From positions 277,626 through 341,625 of the forward strand of contig NZ_JAUMKC010000003.1 in NCBI RefSeq assembly GCF_030519355.1: a stretch of 64,000 nucleotides of DNA, given 5' to 3'. Made by a program: the position numbers and the translations under genes. The notes under the pieces were generated by a model. The model did not search any database. It saw only the letters and a list, made by a program, of their open reading frames with translations, and was not told where the DNA came from. Below are positions 25,468-34,883 of this stretch, in pieces. The DNA comes from Mucilaginibacter sp. L3T2-6 (lineage in GTDB: Bacteria > Bacteroidota > Bacteroidia > Sphingobacteriales > Sphingobacteriaceae). Position 1 is the stretch's first letter, and the number at the start of each line of letters is the position of its first letter.

Positions 25468-27438
25468 TTACTCCACCTTCATTTTTTGTATCCTGACCGC
25501 GTTAAGGATTGCCAGAAGTGCAACGCCCACATCGGCTATGACCGCTTCCCATAAATTAGCGAGACCTCCTGCTCCAAGTGCTAAAACAGTGACCTTGACA
25601 ATCATTGCAATACTGATATTCTGCCAAACGATCCATTTAGTGATCTTCCCAATTCTAATAGCAGCAGTGATTTTCGAGGGCTGATCGTTCTGAATAACAA
25701 TATCTGCGGTTTCTATGGTCGCATCGCTGCCTAAACCACCCATCGCAATACCGGCATCGGCCAGCGCCACCACTGGCGCATCGTTTACACCATCACCTAC
25801 AAAGGCTATCCTACTTCCTTCATTTTTAAAGGTCTGCACTTTTTCTACTTTGCCATCTGGCAGTAGATCGCCAAAGGCTTTATCGACGCCTAATAATTTG
25901 GCCACTTTGTCGACTACGGCCTGCTTATCACCGGACAACATAATAGTTTGGATATTCAAAGCATGCATTTTGTCAATGGCCTGTTTGGCGTCATCCTTAA
26001 TTTCATCTGCAATAGTTAAATAACCCGCATAAGTGTCGTTAACGGCGACAATGACCACTGTATCTACCAGCTTATCTATTTCTGATGGGTAGGCGATTTT
26101 AAACTTTTGAAGCAGCTTCGTATTTCCTGCTAAAACTGCTTTACCATCAACGGTTCCTTTTAGTCCATGCCCGGAGATCTCCTCTATATTATTCGATTTC
26201 AGATTACCTGACGCTTGCCTGGCATAAGCCACCACGGCTTTCGCAATGGGATGCGTAGAACTGCTTTCAATGGCAGCTGCGATCCGAATCAATTCTTTCT
26301 CGTCAAAATCCTGAGTGACCACTTTCTGTACCTTGAAAACCCCTTTGGTTAATGTGCCGGTCTTATCCATAATGACGGTATTGATCGTAGTCATCACATC
26401 TAGAAAATTCGAGCCCTTGAAAAGGATGCCGTTGCGGGAAGCCAAACCAATACCGCCAAAATAGCCCAGCGGTATAGAAACCACTAAGGCGCAGGGGCAG
26501 CTGATTACCAGGAACACCAAAGCCCGGTAAAACCATTGGTGGAAATTATAAGGATCGGTAAAGAAATAAGGCGCAAAACAAACCAGCAAGGCAAGCCCAA
26601 AAACAATAGGCGTATAAATTTTGGCAAACCGGCTGATAAAAAGCTGTGTTTGTGATTTCCTGGTGGTAGCATCCTGTACCATTTCCAGTATTTTACTCAA
26701 TTTGCTATCCTTAAAAAGTGCTTTGACCTGTACTTCAGATACTTTATCGAGATTGATCATCCCCGCCAAGACCGTTTCTCCTTTTCTTTTGGTATCCGGC
26801 TGGCTTTCCCCGGTTAAAGCAGCTGTGTTAAAGGCGGCAGTATCCGAATACAATTCACCATCCAGCGCCACTTTTTCACCGGCTTTTACCTGTATGATCT
26901 CATTAAGTTTGATTTCTTTCGGGTCAGTTACCGATGTTTTACCGTCCCTTATAACGGTAACTTTATCAGGGCGTATATCCAGTAATGCCTTAATGCTTTT
27001 CTTGGCATTGTTAACCGCTGTGTCCTGAAACCATTCGCCAATTGAATAAAATACCATTACAGCCACGCCCTCGCTATAAGAGCCGATACTGAACGCACCC
27101 AACGTGGCGACGCTCATTAAAAAGAACTCATTGAAAAAGTCAAAGTGCCTGACTTTACGCCAGGCCATTCCCAATACATTATAACCAGCCAGCAGGAATG
27201 CAATGGAAAAAATCAGCAGGTTAACCGGGAAAGGCGGCTGATAGCTAAAGCCATATTCCAATATCAGCATCACCAGCAATACAGCCAAAGCGGTCAATAA
27301 AGGCCAATGGCTTTGCCAGCCTTCTTTTTTGCCAGGCTTGTTCAGATCGAGCGTTTCCTCGTCAGCTTTGAGTTCACGGTCTTCATCTTTCATCATATTG
27401 ACATGAACCGGCTCACTATATTTAATATCTTCTTTCAT
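25468..27438 (-). CDS. Zn/Cd/Pb-type P-type ATPase, ZntA-like
   Basis: A 656-residue P1B ATPase. The membrane motif SCPCALVVSIPLGYFGG (CPC near residue 313) is the P1B-2 form that exports Zn(II), Cd(II) or Pb(II). DKTGTLTKG is near residue 358 and GDGVNDAPVVALAD near the hinge. It lacks a true N-terminal HMA domain; residues 1-40 are charged (Lys/Asp/Glu) instead. The conserved Lys and Asp of the last helices appear in NLWEAVIADVGVALLAILNA. It is 14 bp downstream of a 58-residue protein gene and belongs to the czc operon. It complements the CzcA pump by emptying the cytoplasm. Confidence 0.92.
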   Translation of the reverse strand: MKEDIKYSEPVHVNMMKDEDRELKADEETLDLNKPGKKEGWQSHWPLLTALAVLLVMLILEYGFSYQPPFPVNLLIFSIAFLLAGYNVLGMAWRKVRHFDFFNEFFLMSVATLGAFSIGSYSEGVAVMVFYSIGEWFQDTAVNNAKKSIKALLDIRPDKVTVIRDGKTSVTDPKEIKLNEIIQVKAGEKVALDGELYSDTAAFNTAALTGESQPDTKRKGETVLAGMINLDKVSEVQVKALFKDSKLSKILEMVQDATTRKSQTQLFISRFAKIYTPIVFGLALLVCFAPYFFTDPYNFHQWFYRALVFLVISCPCALVVSIPLGYFGGIGLASRNGILFKGSNFLDVMTTINTVIMDKTGTLTKGVFKVQKVVTQDFDEKELIRIAAAIESSSTHPIAKAVVAYARQASGNLKSNNIEEISGHGLKGTVDGKAVLAGNTKLLQKFKIAYPSEIDKLVDTVVIVAVNDTYAGYLTIADEIKDDAKQAIDKMHALNIQTIMLSGDKQAVVDKVAKLLGVDKAFGDLLPDGKVEKVQTFKNEGSRIAFVGDGVNDAPVVALADAGIAMGGLGSDATIETADIVIQNDQPSKITAAIRIGKITKWIVWQNISIAMIVKVTVLALGAGGLANLWEAVIADVGVALLAILNAVRIQKMKVE

Positions 27439-27452
27439 CTGGTATGTAAATG

Positions 27453-27629
27453 TTATCCTTCTAAATCCAGGAACCAGGCCTCCGCTTCAGTAATTGCCCT
27501 TTTTAATGCGGGAGCAGCTTCAATACCATCCTTAAGGTAGCCGGAAGCTAATTTCAGGGCCTTTTCTTTTACTTCAGGTTTAAGATCTTTCAAGTCATCA
27601 TCAAAACCCGCGAACTGTTCTTTACTCAT
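27453..27629 (-). CDS. Small hypothetical protein in the czc operon
   Basis: A 58-codon frame from ATG 27629 (MSKEQFAGFDDDLKDLKPEV) to a stop at 27453. It predicts a soluble, acidic, largely helical protein ending EAEAWFLDLEG. It fits exactly between the CzcB-like gene (3 bp upstream) and the ATPase gene (14 bp downstream), which strongly supports real translation. No cysteines and no motif I recognise. It may be a small partner of the ATPase or pump, but nothing shows this. Confidence 0.7.
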   Translation of the reverse strand: MSKEQFAGFDDDLKDLKPEVKEKALKLASGYLKDGIEAAPALKRAITEAEAWFLDLEG

Positions 27630-27632
27630 AAT

Positions 27633-28823
27633 CTATTCCTCCTCTGCGCTACCGGCAGCCTTAGATTCCAGGTAAAATGCACCTTTGACAGCAATCTGTA
27701 CATCGGGTGGCAGGGCATCTAAAGGCTTGATCTCTGTATAGCCTAATTCAGATACCCCGGTTGTTACTTCTGTCTTTTTAAATCTCACATTGCCATCTTT
27801 GGCGTCAGTCGTCGCTACAAAAATGTATTGTTTGCCTTCTGAGCGGACAATGGCATCATTGGGTACAGCGGCGGTTAGCGTACTGCCTGTACTGATCAGC
27901 GCAGTAACATACATACCCGGTATCAAGTTCTTTTGTTCTTTGTTATTAATGACCGCATGAACAATAACCCCTTTGCTTTCATTTTCAAAAGATTTATTCA
28001 CCCCATTAATGATGCCGGTTATGACCTGGTTATCCTGGTTGGTCAATTGGAAACTTACCTTTTGGCCGACTTTTACTTTCATCAAATCTTTCTCAAAAAC
28101 AGTGAGGTCGCAATGTATCTTTGAATTATCTACTACTTCCATAATAGAGGTTCCCGGCTGAACAAAAGCACCGATATTAGCGGTGATCGTTCCTACTGTT
28201 CCGCTGATGGGTGATATAACCGGAAATTGCGTTACAATATTCCCGCCGGAAATCCTGCCAGGTGAAACACCTAACTGCTTTAACTGGCTTTCGAAAGCCG
28301 TTAACCGCGAATGCTCTGCATTATAGTTAGCTTCAGCCGATTGGAATGATTTGCCGGTTCCTGCACCTGCCGCTTTTAATTGGGTTTGACGGTCATATTC
28401 TGCCTGTACATAAGCGAAATTATTTTTAGCAGCCAGGTAATCCTGCTGCAGCTTGATCAGGTCCTGGTTTTTGATAGTGGCTAACACCTGACCGTGGTGC
28501 ACTTGCTGGCCTTCCAGTACATTAATGTCACTGATAATGCCCCCGGATAAGATACTGACATCGGCTTTATTTTGCGGCGGTACGGCTAACTGACCGTTTG
28601 CTTTCACTACAGCATCCAAATTTTTTTGCTCAATCGGGCCGGTAACAATCCCCACAGATTGCATTTGTTCCCGGCTCAGTTCCAGGCCTTCGGTCTTTTC
28701 TTTTTTAGACGTTGCTGTGCTGTCCTTATCAGTAGTCTTTTCCGAACCGCCGACGCAAGAAGCCAAAAGGGTGCCCGCAATGAATAAGGCGGCAATAAAT
28801 ATCTTAAAGGTTTGGTATTTCAT
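27633..28823 (-). CDS. czcB: CzcB-like RND periplasmic adaptor
   Basis: A 396-residue membrane-fusion lipoprotein (lipobox LLASC near residue 22). After a Lys/Thr-rich linker comes the adaptor core: PPQNKADVSILSGGIISDIN, a coiled-coil hairpin (about residues 125-195), the lipoyl return strand PVISPISGTVGTITANIG, and a beta-barrel. Unlike the two CusB-like adaptors it has no N-terminal Met/Cys/His module, in keeping with a Zn/Co/Cd system. It follows the CzcA-TolC gene by one base and precedes the small gene by three bases. The symbol reflects the system type. Confidence 0.92.
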   Translation of the reverse strand: MKYQTFKIFIAALFIAGTLLASCVGGSEKTTDKDSTATSKKEKTEGLELSREQMQSVGIVTGPIEQKNLDAVVKANGQLAVPPQNKADVSILSGGIISDINVLEGQQVHHGQVLATIKNQDLIKLQQDYLAAKNNFAYVQAEYDRQTQLKAAGAGTGKSFQSAEANYNAEHSRLTAFESQLKQLGVSPGRISGGNIVTQFPVISPISGTVGTITANIGAFVQPGTSIMEVVDNSKIHCDLTVFEKDLMKVKVGQKVSFQLTNQDNQVITGIINGVNKSFENESKGVIVHAVINNKEQKNLIPGMYVTALISTGSTLTAAVPNDAIVRSEGKQYIFVATTDAKDGNVRFKKTEVTTGVSELGYTEIKPLDALPPDVQIAVKGAFYLESKAAGSAEEE

Positions 28824-28824
28824 G

Positions 28825-31800
28825 TTATTCTCCTCGTAAAAATTGTAATTGAATAGCAGACTGATTTAAACGACTGACCGCTTCGATATAGGCCAGTTTG
28901 GTTTGTACGGCTGCCGATACGTTCTGAATATATTCGATATAGCCGATCTCGCCCAGGTTAAAGGAAACCTGTGCGATGCGCAATTGCTCGTCTGCCTGTT
29001 TTAAACCTCCCGAGGTGTAATAATCGACAGACTGGCGGAATTTACGGTATTGCTGTACTTCCTGTTCATATTGAAGGCGCACCTGACTTTGAGTATTTTG
29101 ATAATTTGTCTGCGCGATCTGACCGGATAGTTTTTCCGCCTTGACCCTGGAACGGTTGGCCCCGTTAAAGATGGGCAGCGCCACACCAAGCTGTATCCCC
29201 GCGATACGGGTGCCGGGCGAATAATTTCGGTCAATGCCAGCCGGATTAAATCCCGAAATGATCAATTGCTGGTTATAACCTAAAGTAAAGTCGGGCATAC
29301 CTTTTGATTTTTCCACTGCGACACGGGCTTTCGCCACCTCAATATTTTGAAGGTCGGCATTAACCTGCGGGTTACTCGTCGTGTTCAGGGTATCGGCTGG
29401 TATCGTCAACAGCAAGGCCAATTTACTTTCTGCTATGGATATTGGCTCAGTTGTATTCAATAATTGCTGTAAGGCCAATTCATTGCTTTTCAAATCGGCT
29501 TGTGCCCCGGTCTTTAAAGCCTGCACTTCCTGGTATTTATTTTTGGCACTGAACAGCTCAAGGTTAGACGTTTCCCCGGTCTTTAGCCGTGTTTCCGCAC
29601 GTTTGACAAAACCGGTATAGATGCTATCCTGGTAATTCAGGATGCGCAGTGCTTCTCGGTTAAGCAGGTAAGCGTAATAAGCGCTACGCACATTACGGGT
29701 GATTTCTGCACGGGTGATGTTGCCGGTTCTTTCTGCCAGTAAAGTTTGCTGATTAAGCAGTTTCCGCTGGTTTTTGTATAATCCGGGCCAGGCGATATTC
29801 TGCGTGATGCCGACGGCATTATCCATATTGCCGCCGCTGGTCGGGTCCTGTGTCAGCATTACTTCCGTTTTGGGGATATCTGTCCCTGATTTTTGGAGGG
29901 CGCGGGATTGCTCAACGGATAGCCCCGCAGAAAGTACCTGAAGATTGTTTCGCAATGCTTTGGCAATAGCACTGTCCAGCGTTAATGGCACGATATTTTG
30001 GGCCTGTGACTTGGTGGGCTGCAACAGCAGGCTTCCGCCAACCAAAATAAAAACCAATAGAGCTTTCGGCACTTTAATTTTTACTGTTTCTTTCCGGTTG
30101 AACAATAAGTAAAGGCAGGGCAGTACGAAAAGTGTAAGGAATGTTGCAGTAATTAAACCGCCGATCACCACTGTAGCCAATGGCTTTTGAACTTCCGCAC
30201 CTGCACTGACCGATAACGCCATTGGCAGGAAACCGAGCGAAGCCACCGAAGCGGTCATCAGTACCGGGCGCAGCCTCGTTTTTGTTCCTTCCAGCACCCG
30301 GTCATAGATATTATCCATACCCTCTTCCTTCAACTGGTTGAAATAGCCGATCAGCACGATGCCATTCAGTACGGCTACGCCAAACAGGGCAATAAAGCCA
30401 ACACCGGCTGATATACTGAAAGGCATACCGCGCAATAGCAATGCCGCAACACCGCCCATAGATGCCAGCGGAACCGCTGTAAATATGAGCAGGCTTTCTT
30501 TGACAGACCGGAAAGTCACATACAGCAAGATCAGGATGAACAACAAAGCTGCCGGAACCGCGATAGATAATCGCGCTTTGGCCGCCTGCAAGTTCTGAAA
30601 CTGACCGCCATAGGTCAGGTAATAGCCGGATGGCAGTTTGAATTGCTCATTGAGCTTTGCCTGTATTTCCTTTACTGTCGTTTCCACATCCCGGTCTTTC
30701 ACATTAAAGCCGACATAGATACGCCGTTTGCCGTCCTCACGGGATACCTGTGCAGGCGCATCTTTGAATCCAATATCTGCTACCTGGCTTAGAGGCACCT
30801 TGTTACCCGATGGCAGGGGTATGAGCAGGTTTTCTACCCCGGATATGTTCTCACGCAAATCGCGGTTGAGGCGAACCACCATATCAAACCTTTTCTCGCC
30901 TTCAAATACTACTCCAGCCACATTTCCGGCAAATGCGGTTTTCAGGATCATGTTTACATCGCTGATATTTAAACCATATTGCGCCATTTTGTCCCGGTTA
31001 TAAGCTACCTGTATCTGCGGCAATCCGCTGACCTTTTCTATATAAGGCTCGCTCACTCCTTTAACCGGTGCGATCAGTTTAGCGATCTTGTTCGCCTGCG
31101 TTGCCAGTATATCAAGGTCATCGCCGTATATCTTGATTGCGACATCCTGGCGTATACCGGTCATCAATTCGTTAAAGCGCATCTGCATGGGCTGTGTAAT
31201 CTCTACGTTAATACCGGGAATGATAGCTAAAGCCTCTTCCATCTTTTCGGCCATTTCTTCACGCGTCCTTGCCGTTTTCCATTCCTCTTTGGGTTTCATG
31301 GCCAGCATCATGTCACCCTTTTCCATTGGCATAGGGTCTGTGGGTATCTCAGAACTCCCGATACGGGTTACCGCTTGTTTAATCTCCGGGAATTTATCCT
31401 TTAATATCTTTTCGGCTTTGCCAAAGGTCTTGACCACCTCGGTTAAAGATGTACCCTGCATCATGGATATTTCTACAGTCAGGTCGCCTTCTTCCAGTGT
31501 GGGAATAAATTCACCGCCCATTTTACTGAATGCCCATATTGAAATACCGAATATGATGAATACGATGCTCACTGTAATGATTTTTACTTTGAGCACTGCA
31601 ATAAGTGCACGGTGATAAGCACGCTGCAGGAACCTTATAATACGATCGGATATATTCGGCTTATGCGAAGTTCGCTTGCTCAAGAGCAAAGCGCTTGCCA
31701 TCGGCACATAAGTAAGTGACAATATAAATGCCCCTAAGATGGCAAAGGCCACAGTTTGCGCCATTGGCCGGAACATTTTGCCCTCAATACCAACTAAAGA

Positions 31801-33201
31801 TAACAACGGCAGGTACACAACCAGGATAATGATCTGCCCGAATGCAGCAGACTTCATCAATTTACTGGCGCTGCTTTTTACCTCTGTATCCATTTGTCCG
31901 GAGGTAAGCTTATCAACGCCTTGTTGTTTATAGCTGCCCGTTGTAATATGGTGTACCACACTTTCCACGATGATCACGGCGCCATCAACGATAAGTCCGA
32001 AATCTATCGCACCCAAACTCATCAGGTTACCCGATACGTTAAAGAGCCGCATCATGGAAAAAGCAAACAACATGGCCAGGGGAATGACTGAAGCTACCAC
32101 CAAACCGGCGCGCAGGTTGCCTAACAACAGAACCAATACGAAAACCACGATCAGCGCACCTTCTAACAGGTTACGCTCGACCGTCCCAATAGCACGGCCA
32201 ACCAATTCAGTCCGGTCAATGAACGGCTCGATGATAACACCATCGGGAAGGGACTTTTTGATCTGTACCATTCGGTCTTTCACATTTTTGATTACCTGGC
32301 TGAAGTTCTCCCCTTTAAGCATCAGGGTCACTCCGGCTACGACCTCACCTTCACCGTTGCGCGTAACAGCGCCGTAACGGGTGGCGCTCCCGAATTGTAC
32401 AGTGGCAATGTCGCGGATCAGGATAGGGGAACCCTTAATGTTTTTTACCACGATCTTACGGATGTCGTCCAGATTTTGCACCTGCCCCAATCCACGAATA
32501 AAATAAACGTTACGTTGCTGCTCGATGTAAGAACCTCCGGTATTTTCATTGTTCTTTTGCAAGGCTTCATAGATCTCGGGAATAGTCAGGCCCAATGAAT
32601 TTAGCTTATCATTATCCAGGGCAATCTCGTATTGCTTGACATAGCCGCCCCAGCCGCTGACTTCAGCTACACCAACCGTGCCTGCCAATTGGGTGCGCAC
32701 CAGCCAGTCCTGGATCGTGCGAAGATCAGTGGCGGTATATTTATCTTCATAACCCCTTTTGGTATGGATGACATATTGGTATATTTCACCAAGCCCGGTC
32801 GTAATAGGTGCCAGTGTGGGTTCACCTAATCCCGTAGGGATGCTATTTTCGGCTTCCTTCAATTGGGCGTTAACTTGCTGCCTTGCCCAATAAATGTCCA
32901 CATCATCTTTAAATACGATGGTGATTACGGATATACCCGAACGGGATATGGAGCGTTTTTCAATGACCCCGGCGATATTGGCCATAGATAATTCAATAGG
33001 AGCGGTAATAAACTGCTCTACTTCCTGTGCCCCGAGGCTCGGAGCCTGTGTAATGATCTGTACCTGGTTATTCGTAATATCGGGCTGCGCATCAACCGGC
33101 AGGTTGTAAGCTGAATAAATGCCCACCAGTATTAAAACCAGTGTCATGATCCCGACAGTTACTTTGTTCCTGATAGAGAACGCGATAATCTTATCAAACA
33201 T
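28825..33201 (-). CDS. czcA: CzcA-type RND pump fused to TolC-like outer membrane factor
   Basis: A 1,458-residue protein from ATG 33201 (MFDKIIAFSIRNKVTVGIM). An upstream in-frame ATG adds 13 residues that do not match the family start. Residues 1-~1050 are a heavy-metal RND pump with the helix-4 motif GAIDFGLIVDGAVIIVES, typical of divalent-metal (Zn, Co, Cd) pumps. After the last helices, a second signal-like segment (ALLVFILVGGSLLLQPTKSQA, about residues 1045-1065) precedes a complete TolC-like domain of about 390 residues. This RND-OMF fusion is a known Bacteroidota arrangement. It implies either cleavage after export of the C-terminal part or a tethered pump-channel. It heads the czc operon together with the upstream DUF6660-type gene. 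Confidence 0.93.
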   Translation of the reverse strand: MFDKIIAFSIRNKVTVGIMTLVLILVGIYSAYNLPVDAQPDITNNQVQIITQAPSLGAQEVEQFITAPIELSMANIAGVIEKRSISRSGISVITIVFKDDVDIYWARQQVNAQLKEAENSIPTGLGEPTLAPITTGLGEIYQYVIHTKRGYEDKYTATDLRTIQDWLVRTQLAGTVGVAEVSGWGGYVKQYEIALDNDKLNSLGLTIPEIYEALQKNNENTGGSYIEQQRNVYFIRGLGQVQNLDDIRKIVVKNIKGSPILIRDIATVQFGSATRYGAVTRNGEGEVVAGVTLMLKGENFSQVIKNVKDRMVQIKKSLPDGVIIEPFIDRTELVGRAIGTVERNLLEGALIVVFVLVLLLGNLRAGLVVASVIPLAMLFAFSMMRLFNVSGNLMSLGAIDFGLIVDGAVIIVESVVHHITTGSYKQQGVDKLTSGQMDTEVKSSASKLMKSAAFGQIIILVVYLPLLSLVGIEGKMFRPMAQTVAFAILGAFILSLTYVPMASALLLSKRTSHKPNISDRIIRFLQRAYHRALIAVLKVKIITVSIVFIIFGISIWAFSKMGGEFIPTLEEGDLTVEISMMQGTSLTEVVKTFGKAEKILKDKFPEIKQAVTRIGSSEIPTDPMPMEKGDMMLAMKPKEEWKTARTREEMAEKMEEALAIIPGINVEITQPMQMRFNELMTGIRQDVAIKIYGDDLDILATQANKIAKLIAPVKGVSEPYIEKVSGLPQIQVAYNRDKMAQYGLNISDVNMILKTAFAGNVAGVVFEGEKRFDMVVRLNRDLRENISGVENLLIPLPSGNKVPLSQVADIGFKDAPAQVSREDGKRRIYVGFNVKDRDVETTVKEIQAKLNEQFKLPSGYYLTYGGQFQNLQAAKARLSIAVPAALLFILILLYVTFRSVKESLLIFTAVPLASMGGVAALLLRGMPFSISAGVGFIALFGVAVLNGIVLIGYFNQLKEEGMDNIYDRVLEGTKTRLRPVLMTASVASLGFLPMALSVSAGAEVQKPLATVVIGGLITATFLTLFVLPCLYLLFNRKETVKIKVPKALLVFILVGGSLLLQPTKSQAQNIVPLTLDSAIAKALRNNLQVLSAGLSVEQSRALQKSGTDIPKTEVMLTQDPTSGGNMDNAVGITQNIAWPGLYKNQRKLLNQQTLLAERTGNITRAEITRNVRSAYYAYLLNREALRILNYQDSIYTGFVKRAETRLKTGETSNLELFSAKNKYQEVQALKTGAQADLKSNELALQQLLNTTEPISIAESKLALLLTIPADTLNTTSNPQVNADLQNIEVAKARVAVEKSKGMPDFTLGYNQQLIISGFNPAGIDRNYSPGTRIAGIQLGVALPIFNGANRSRVKAEKLSGQIAQTNYQNTQSQVRLQYEQEVQQYRKFRQSVDYYTSGGLKQADEQLRIAQVSFNLGEIGYIEYIQNVSAAVQTKLAYIEAVSRLNQSAIQLQFLRGE

Positions 33202-33274
33202 AAATGTAAATATTAATACGAATACAGAAGAGCCTTGCAAAGTTGATTGCAGGCGGAAACATCAAAATTTCGTA

Positions 33275-33589
33275 TTAAGCTATTTGAGGGGGCTGCCAGA
33301 TATTAACACTCTGCTTTTGGACAGCAGGGGTGAGATATTCCTGGTACGTACGAACAACCGCTTGTGTATCGAAAGTCAGAATGGGGCTTGATGTTAAAAG
33401 CCTTGCGGTAGAACAGCAGGAACAAGTGCAAAACGGAGGACAGGTTTCCTGGCCTCTCTCATCATGAGGAGAATGACTTTTCTGAAAAGTAACATGCATT
33501 ACACTGGCAATCATATCTTCCCTGTCCTGGCATGGTAATATCGCCAAAACGGTAAAATATAGACTGAAGATGATAGCCAGGTATTTCAT
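33275..33589 (-). CDS. Small secreted Cys/His protein, DUF6660-like
   Basis: A 104-residue precursor from ATG 33589 (MKYLAIIFSLYFTVLAILPC, a clean signal peptide). An upstream start would add 13 residues and overlap the promoter box. The mature part has CQDRED, HVTFQKSHSPHDERGQE and CPPFCTCSCCST, and ends QSVNIWQPPQIA. Length and pattern fit the small DUF6660 family, which often precedes czcA in Bacteroidota. The function is unknown; periplasmic metal binding is plausible. It lies 73 bp upstream of czcA on the same strand and is probably the first gene of the operon. Confidence 0.72.
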   Translation of the reverse strand: MKYLAIIFSLYFTVLAILPCQDREDMIASVMHVTFQKSHSPHDERGQETCPPFCTCSCCSTARLLTSSPILTFDTQAVVRTYQEYLTPAVQKQSVNIWQPPQIA

Positions 33590-33595
33590 TCCGTA

Positions 33596-33603
33596 CAAAG
33601 ATA
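33596..33603 (-). promoter_or_regulatory. Candidate -7 promoter box of the czc operon
   Basis: On the minus strand this reads TATCTTTG, an exact match to TAnnTTTG, only six bases before the ATG at 33589. If used, the mRNA would be nearly leaderless for the first gene. That is unusual, and the box may be coincidental. Confidence 0.35.
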
Positions 33604-33628
33604 TAAATAGAATTATTCTAAATAACAT

Positions 33629-33945
33629 ATCTGGAACGTAATTTATTGTGTGGTGTTGAATTTTGCATTAACTTATTTACTTGTTTAATTTGGTTTCAAG
33701 GCAGAGTTTTGCCAGAGTAGGCCATTGATAAATCGCCAAATGATTGAATAACAGCCCAAACAAATATCATCAGCGAGACTGTTGCATTCTCCACGGTGCC
33801 CAAATGTAGATTGTCGTATTGATTAAATTAGCGGTAATGCAATTAACCTATAATTTTAATACAAATATCATTCCTATACTGATTGCTCAAAGTATATTTG
33901 ATTATAATTTTGCGTAATTAAAACATTTTTGTAGAGAAGAAAAGT
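33629..33945. other. Gene-free segment at the right edge of the metal island
   Basis: About 320 bp without a gene, between the divergent czc operon and the CoiA-like gene. It holds the right copy of the 15-bp direct repeat (33700-33714) and AT-rich sequence with likely promoters for both directions. No further repeat or hairpin stands out. Confidence 0.5.
33700..33714. repeat. Right copy of 15-bp direct repeat flanking the metal block
   Basis: GGCAGAGTTTTGCCA, identical and in the same orientation as 6880-6894. The sequences just beyond the two copies share only scattered matches, so the exact identity is limited to about 15 bp. That would suit a short recombination core. See the finding for interpretation. 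Confidence 0.45.
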
Positions 33946-34758
33946 ATGCGCTTTGCACTAATTGATGACCAAAGGGTCGAGGCCAGATCCGGATTAAAAG
34001 GATTGTGTCCCGGATGTGCTCAGCCCGTTATCGCTAAATGTGGGACACAAAGAAGCCACCATTGGGCGCATCGCGACGATATGAAATGCGACTTTTGGCG
34101 GGAACCAGAAACAGAGTGGCATCGCTCGTGGAAAAATAATTTCCCAACCGAATGGCAGGAGGTCATTTTACCCGATCAGCAAACAGGTGAAAAGCACATC
34201 GCCGATATTTGTACCGATTACGGCCTGGTGATCGAGTTTCAACATTCCCACATCCATCCGCAGGAGCGTACCAGCCGTGAAAACTTTTACCGGAACATGG
34301 TTTGGGTTGTTGATGGAACACGCCTAAAGAATGATTATAAGCGTTTGCTGAAGGGAAAAGACAATGGTCGTGCATTAAAACCGGGGGTTTTTCTTATCGA
34401 ATTTCCGGATGAGTGTTTCCCTTTAATGTGGCTTGGGAGTCCGGCTCCAATCATTTTTGATTTTCAGGATTCCGATTCAACAGCCGATCCAACAGACATG
34501 AGAAATTATTTGTACTGCTTATTTCCTGTTAGGGTTGGACCATCAGTGGTACTTACGGTATGGGTACGCAATGACTTTATAAATATGACTATCAATGGCG
34601 ATTGGTTATTGTGGGTCAGCCGAAGTATGGATGAGTTAATACAATACAATAAAGATATCCAGTATCACAACGAAAGACAACGACAAGTTCAAACAAATAT
34701 AGCTTTCGCGAAATTCACGAGAAGAGCTGCACCATACAGGAGAGGCAGACGTTTCTGA
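33946..34758 (+). CDS. CoiA-like (competence protein CoiA family) putative nuclease
   Basis: A 270-residue soluble protein. The N-terminal part has a CPGCAQPVIAKCG zinc-finger-like segment and HHWAHRDD. The central part, EPETEWHRSWKNNF and HIADICTDYGLVIEFQHSHI, matches the restriction-like nuclease core of CoiA-family proteins (Asp then E-x-Q). CoiA acts in DNA uptake and recombination in Gram-positives; in Bacteroidota such genes are typical of mobile elements, and their role is not defined. It stands alone between the metal island and a hypothetical gene. The family call is from motifs. Confidence 0.75.
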   Translation: MRFALIDDQRVEARSGLKGLCPGCAQPVIAKCGTQRSHHWAHRDDMKCDFWREPETEWHRSWKNNFPTEWQEVILPDQQTGEKHIADICTDYGLVIEFQHSHIHPQERTSRENFYRNMVWVVDGTRLKNDYKRLLKGKDNGRALKPGVFLIEFPDECFPLMWLGSPAPIIFDFQDSDSTADPTDMRNYLYCLFPVRVGPSVVLTVWVRNDFINMTINGDWLLWVSRSMDELIQYNKDIQYHNERQRQVQTNIAFAKFTRRAAPYRRGRRF

Positions 34759-34883
34759 CAATTACTGCCAATTCCCATAGAGCTCGATGGCAAGAGCGAA
34801 CTTATCGGTTCGATATTTCCCAAAAAAAATCACATTCGAAAATTTACAACATCTATAGTTCCTTTGTAGGATTTGGTGCAACA

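Noticed and set aside
6880..33714. Insertion-sequence transposon carrying the metal genes
   Set aside because: No transposase gene or terminal inverted repeats were found; only the short direct repeat is present.
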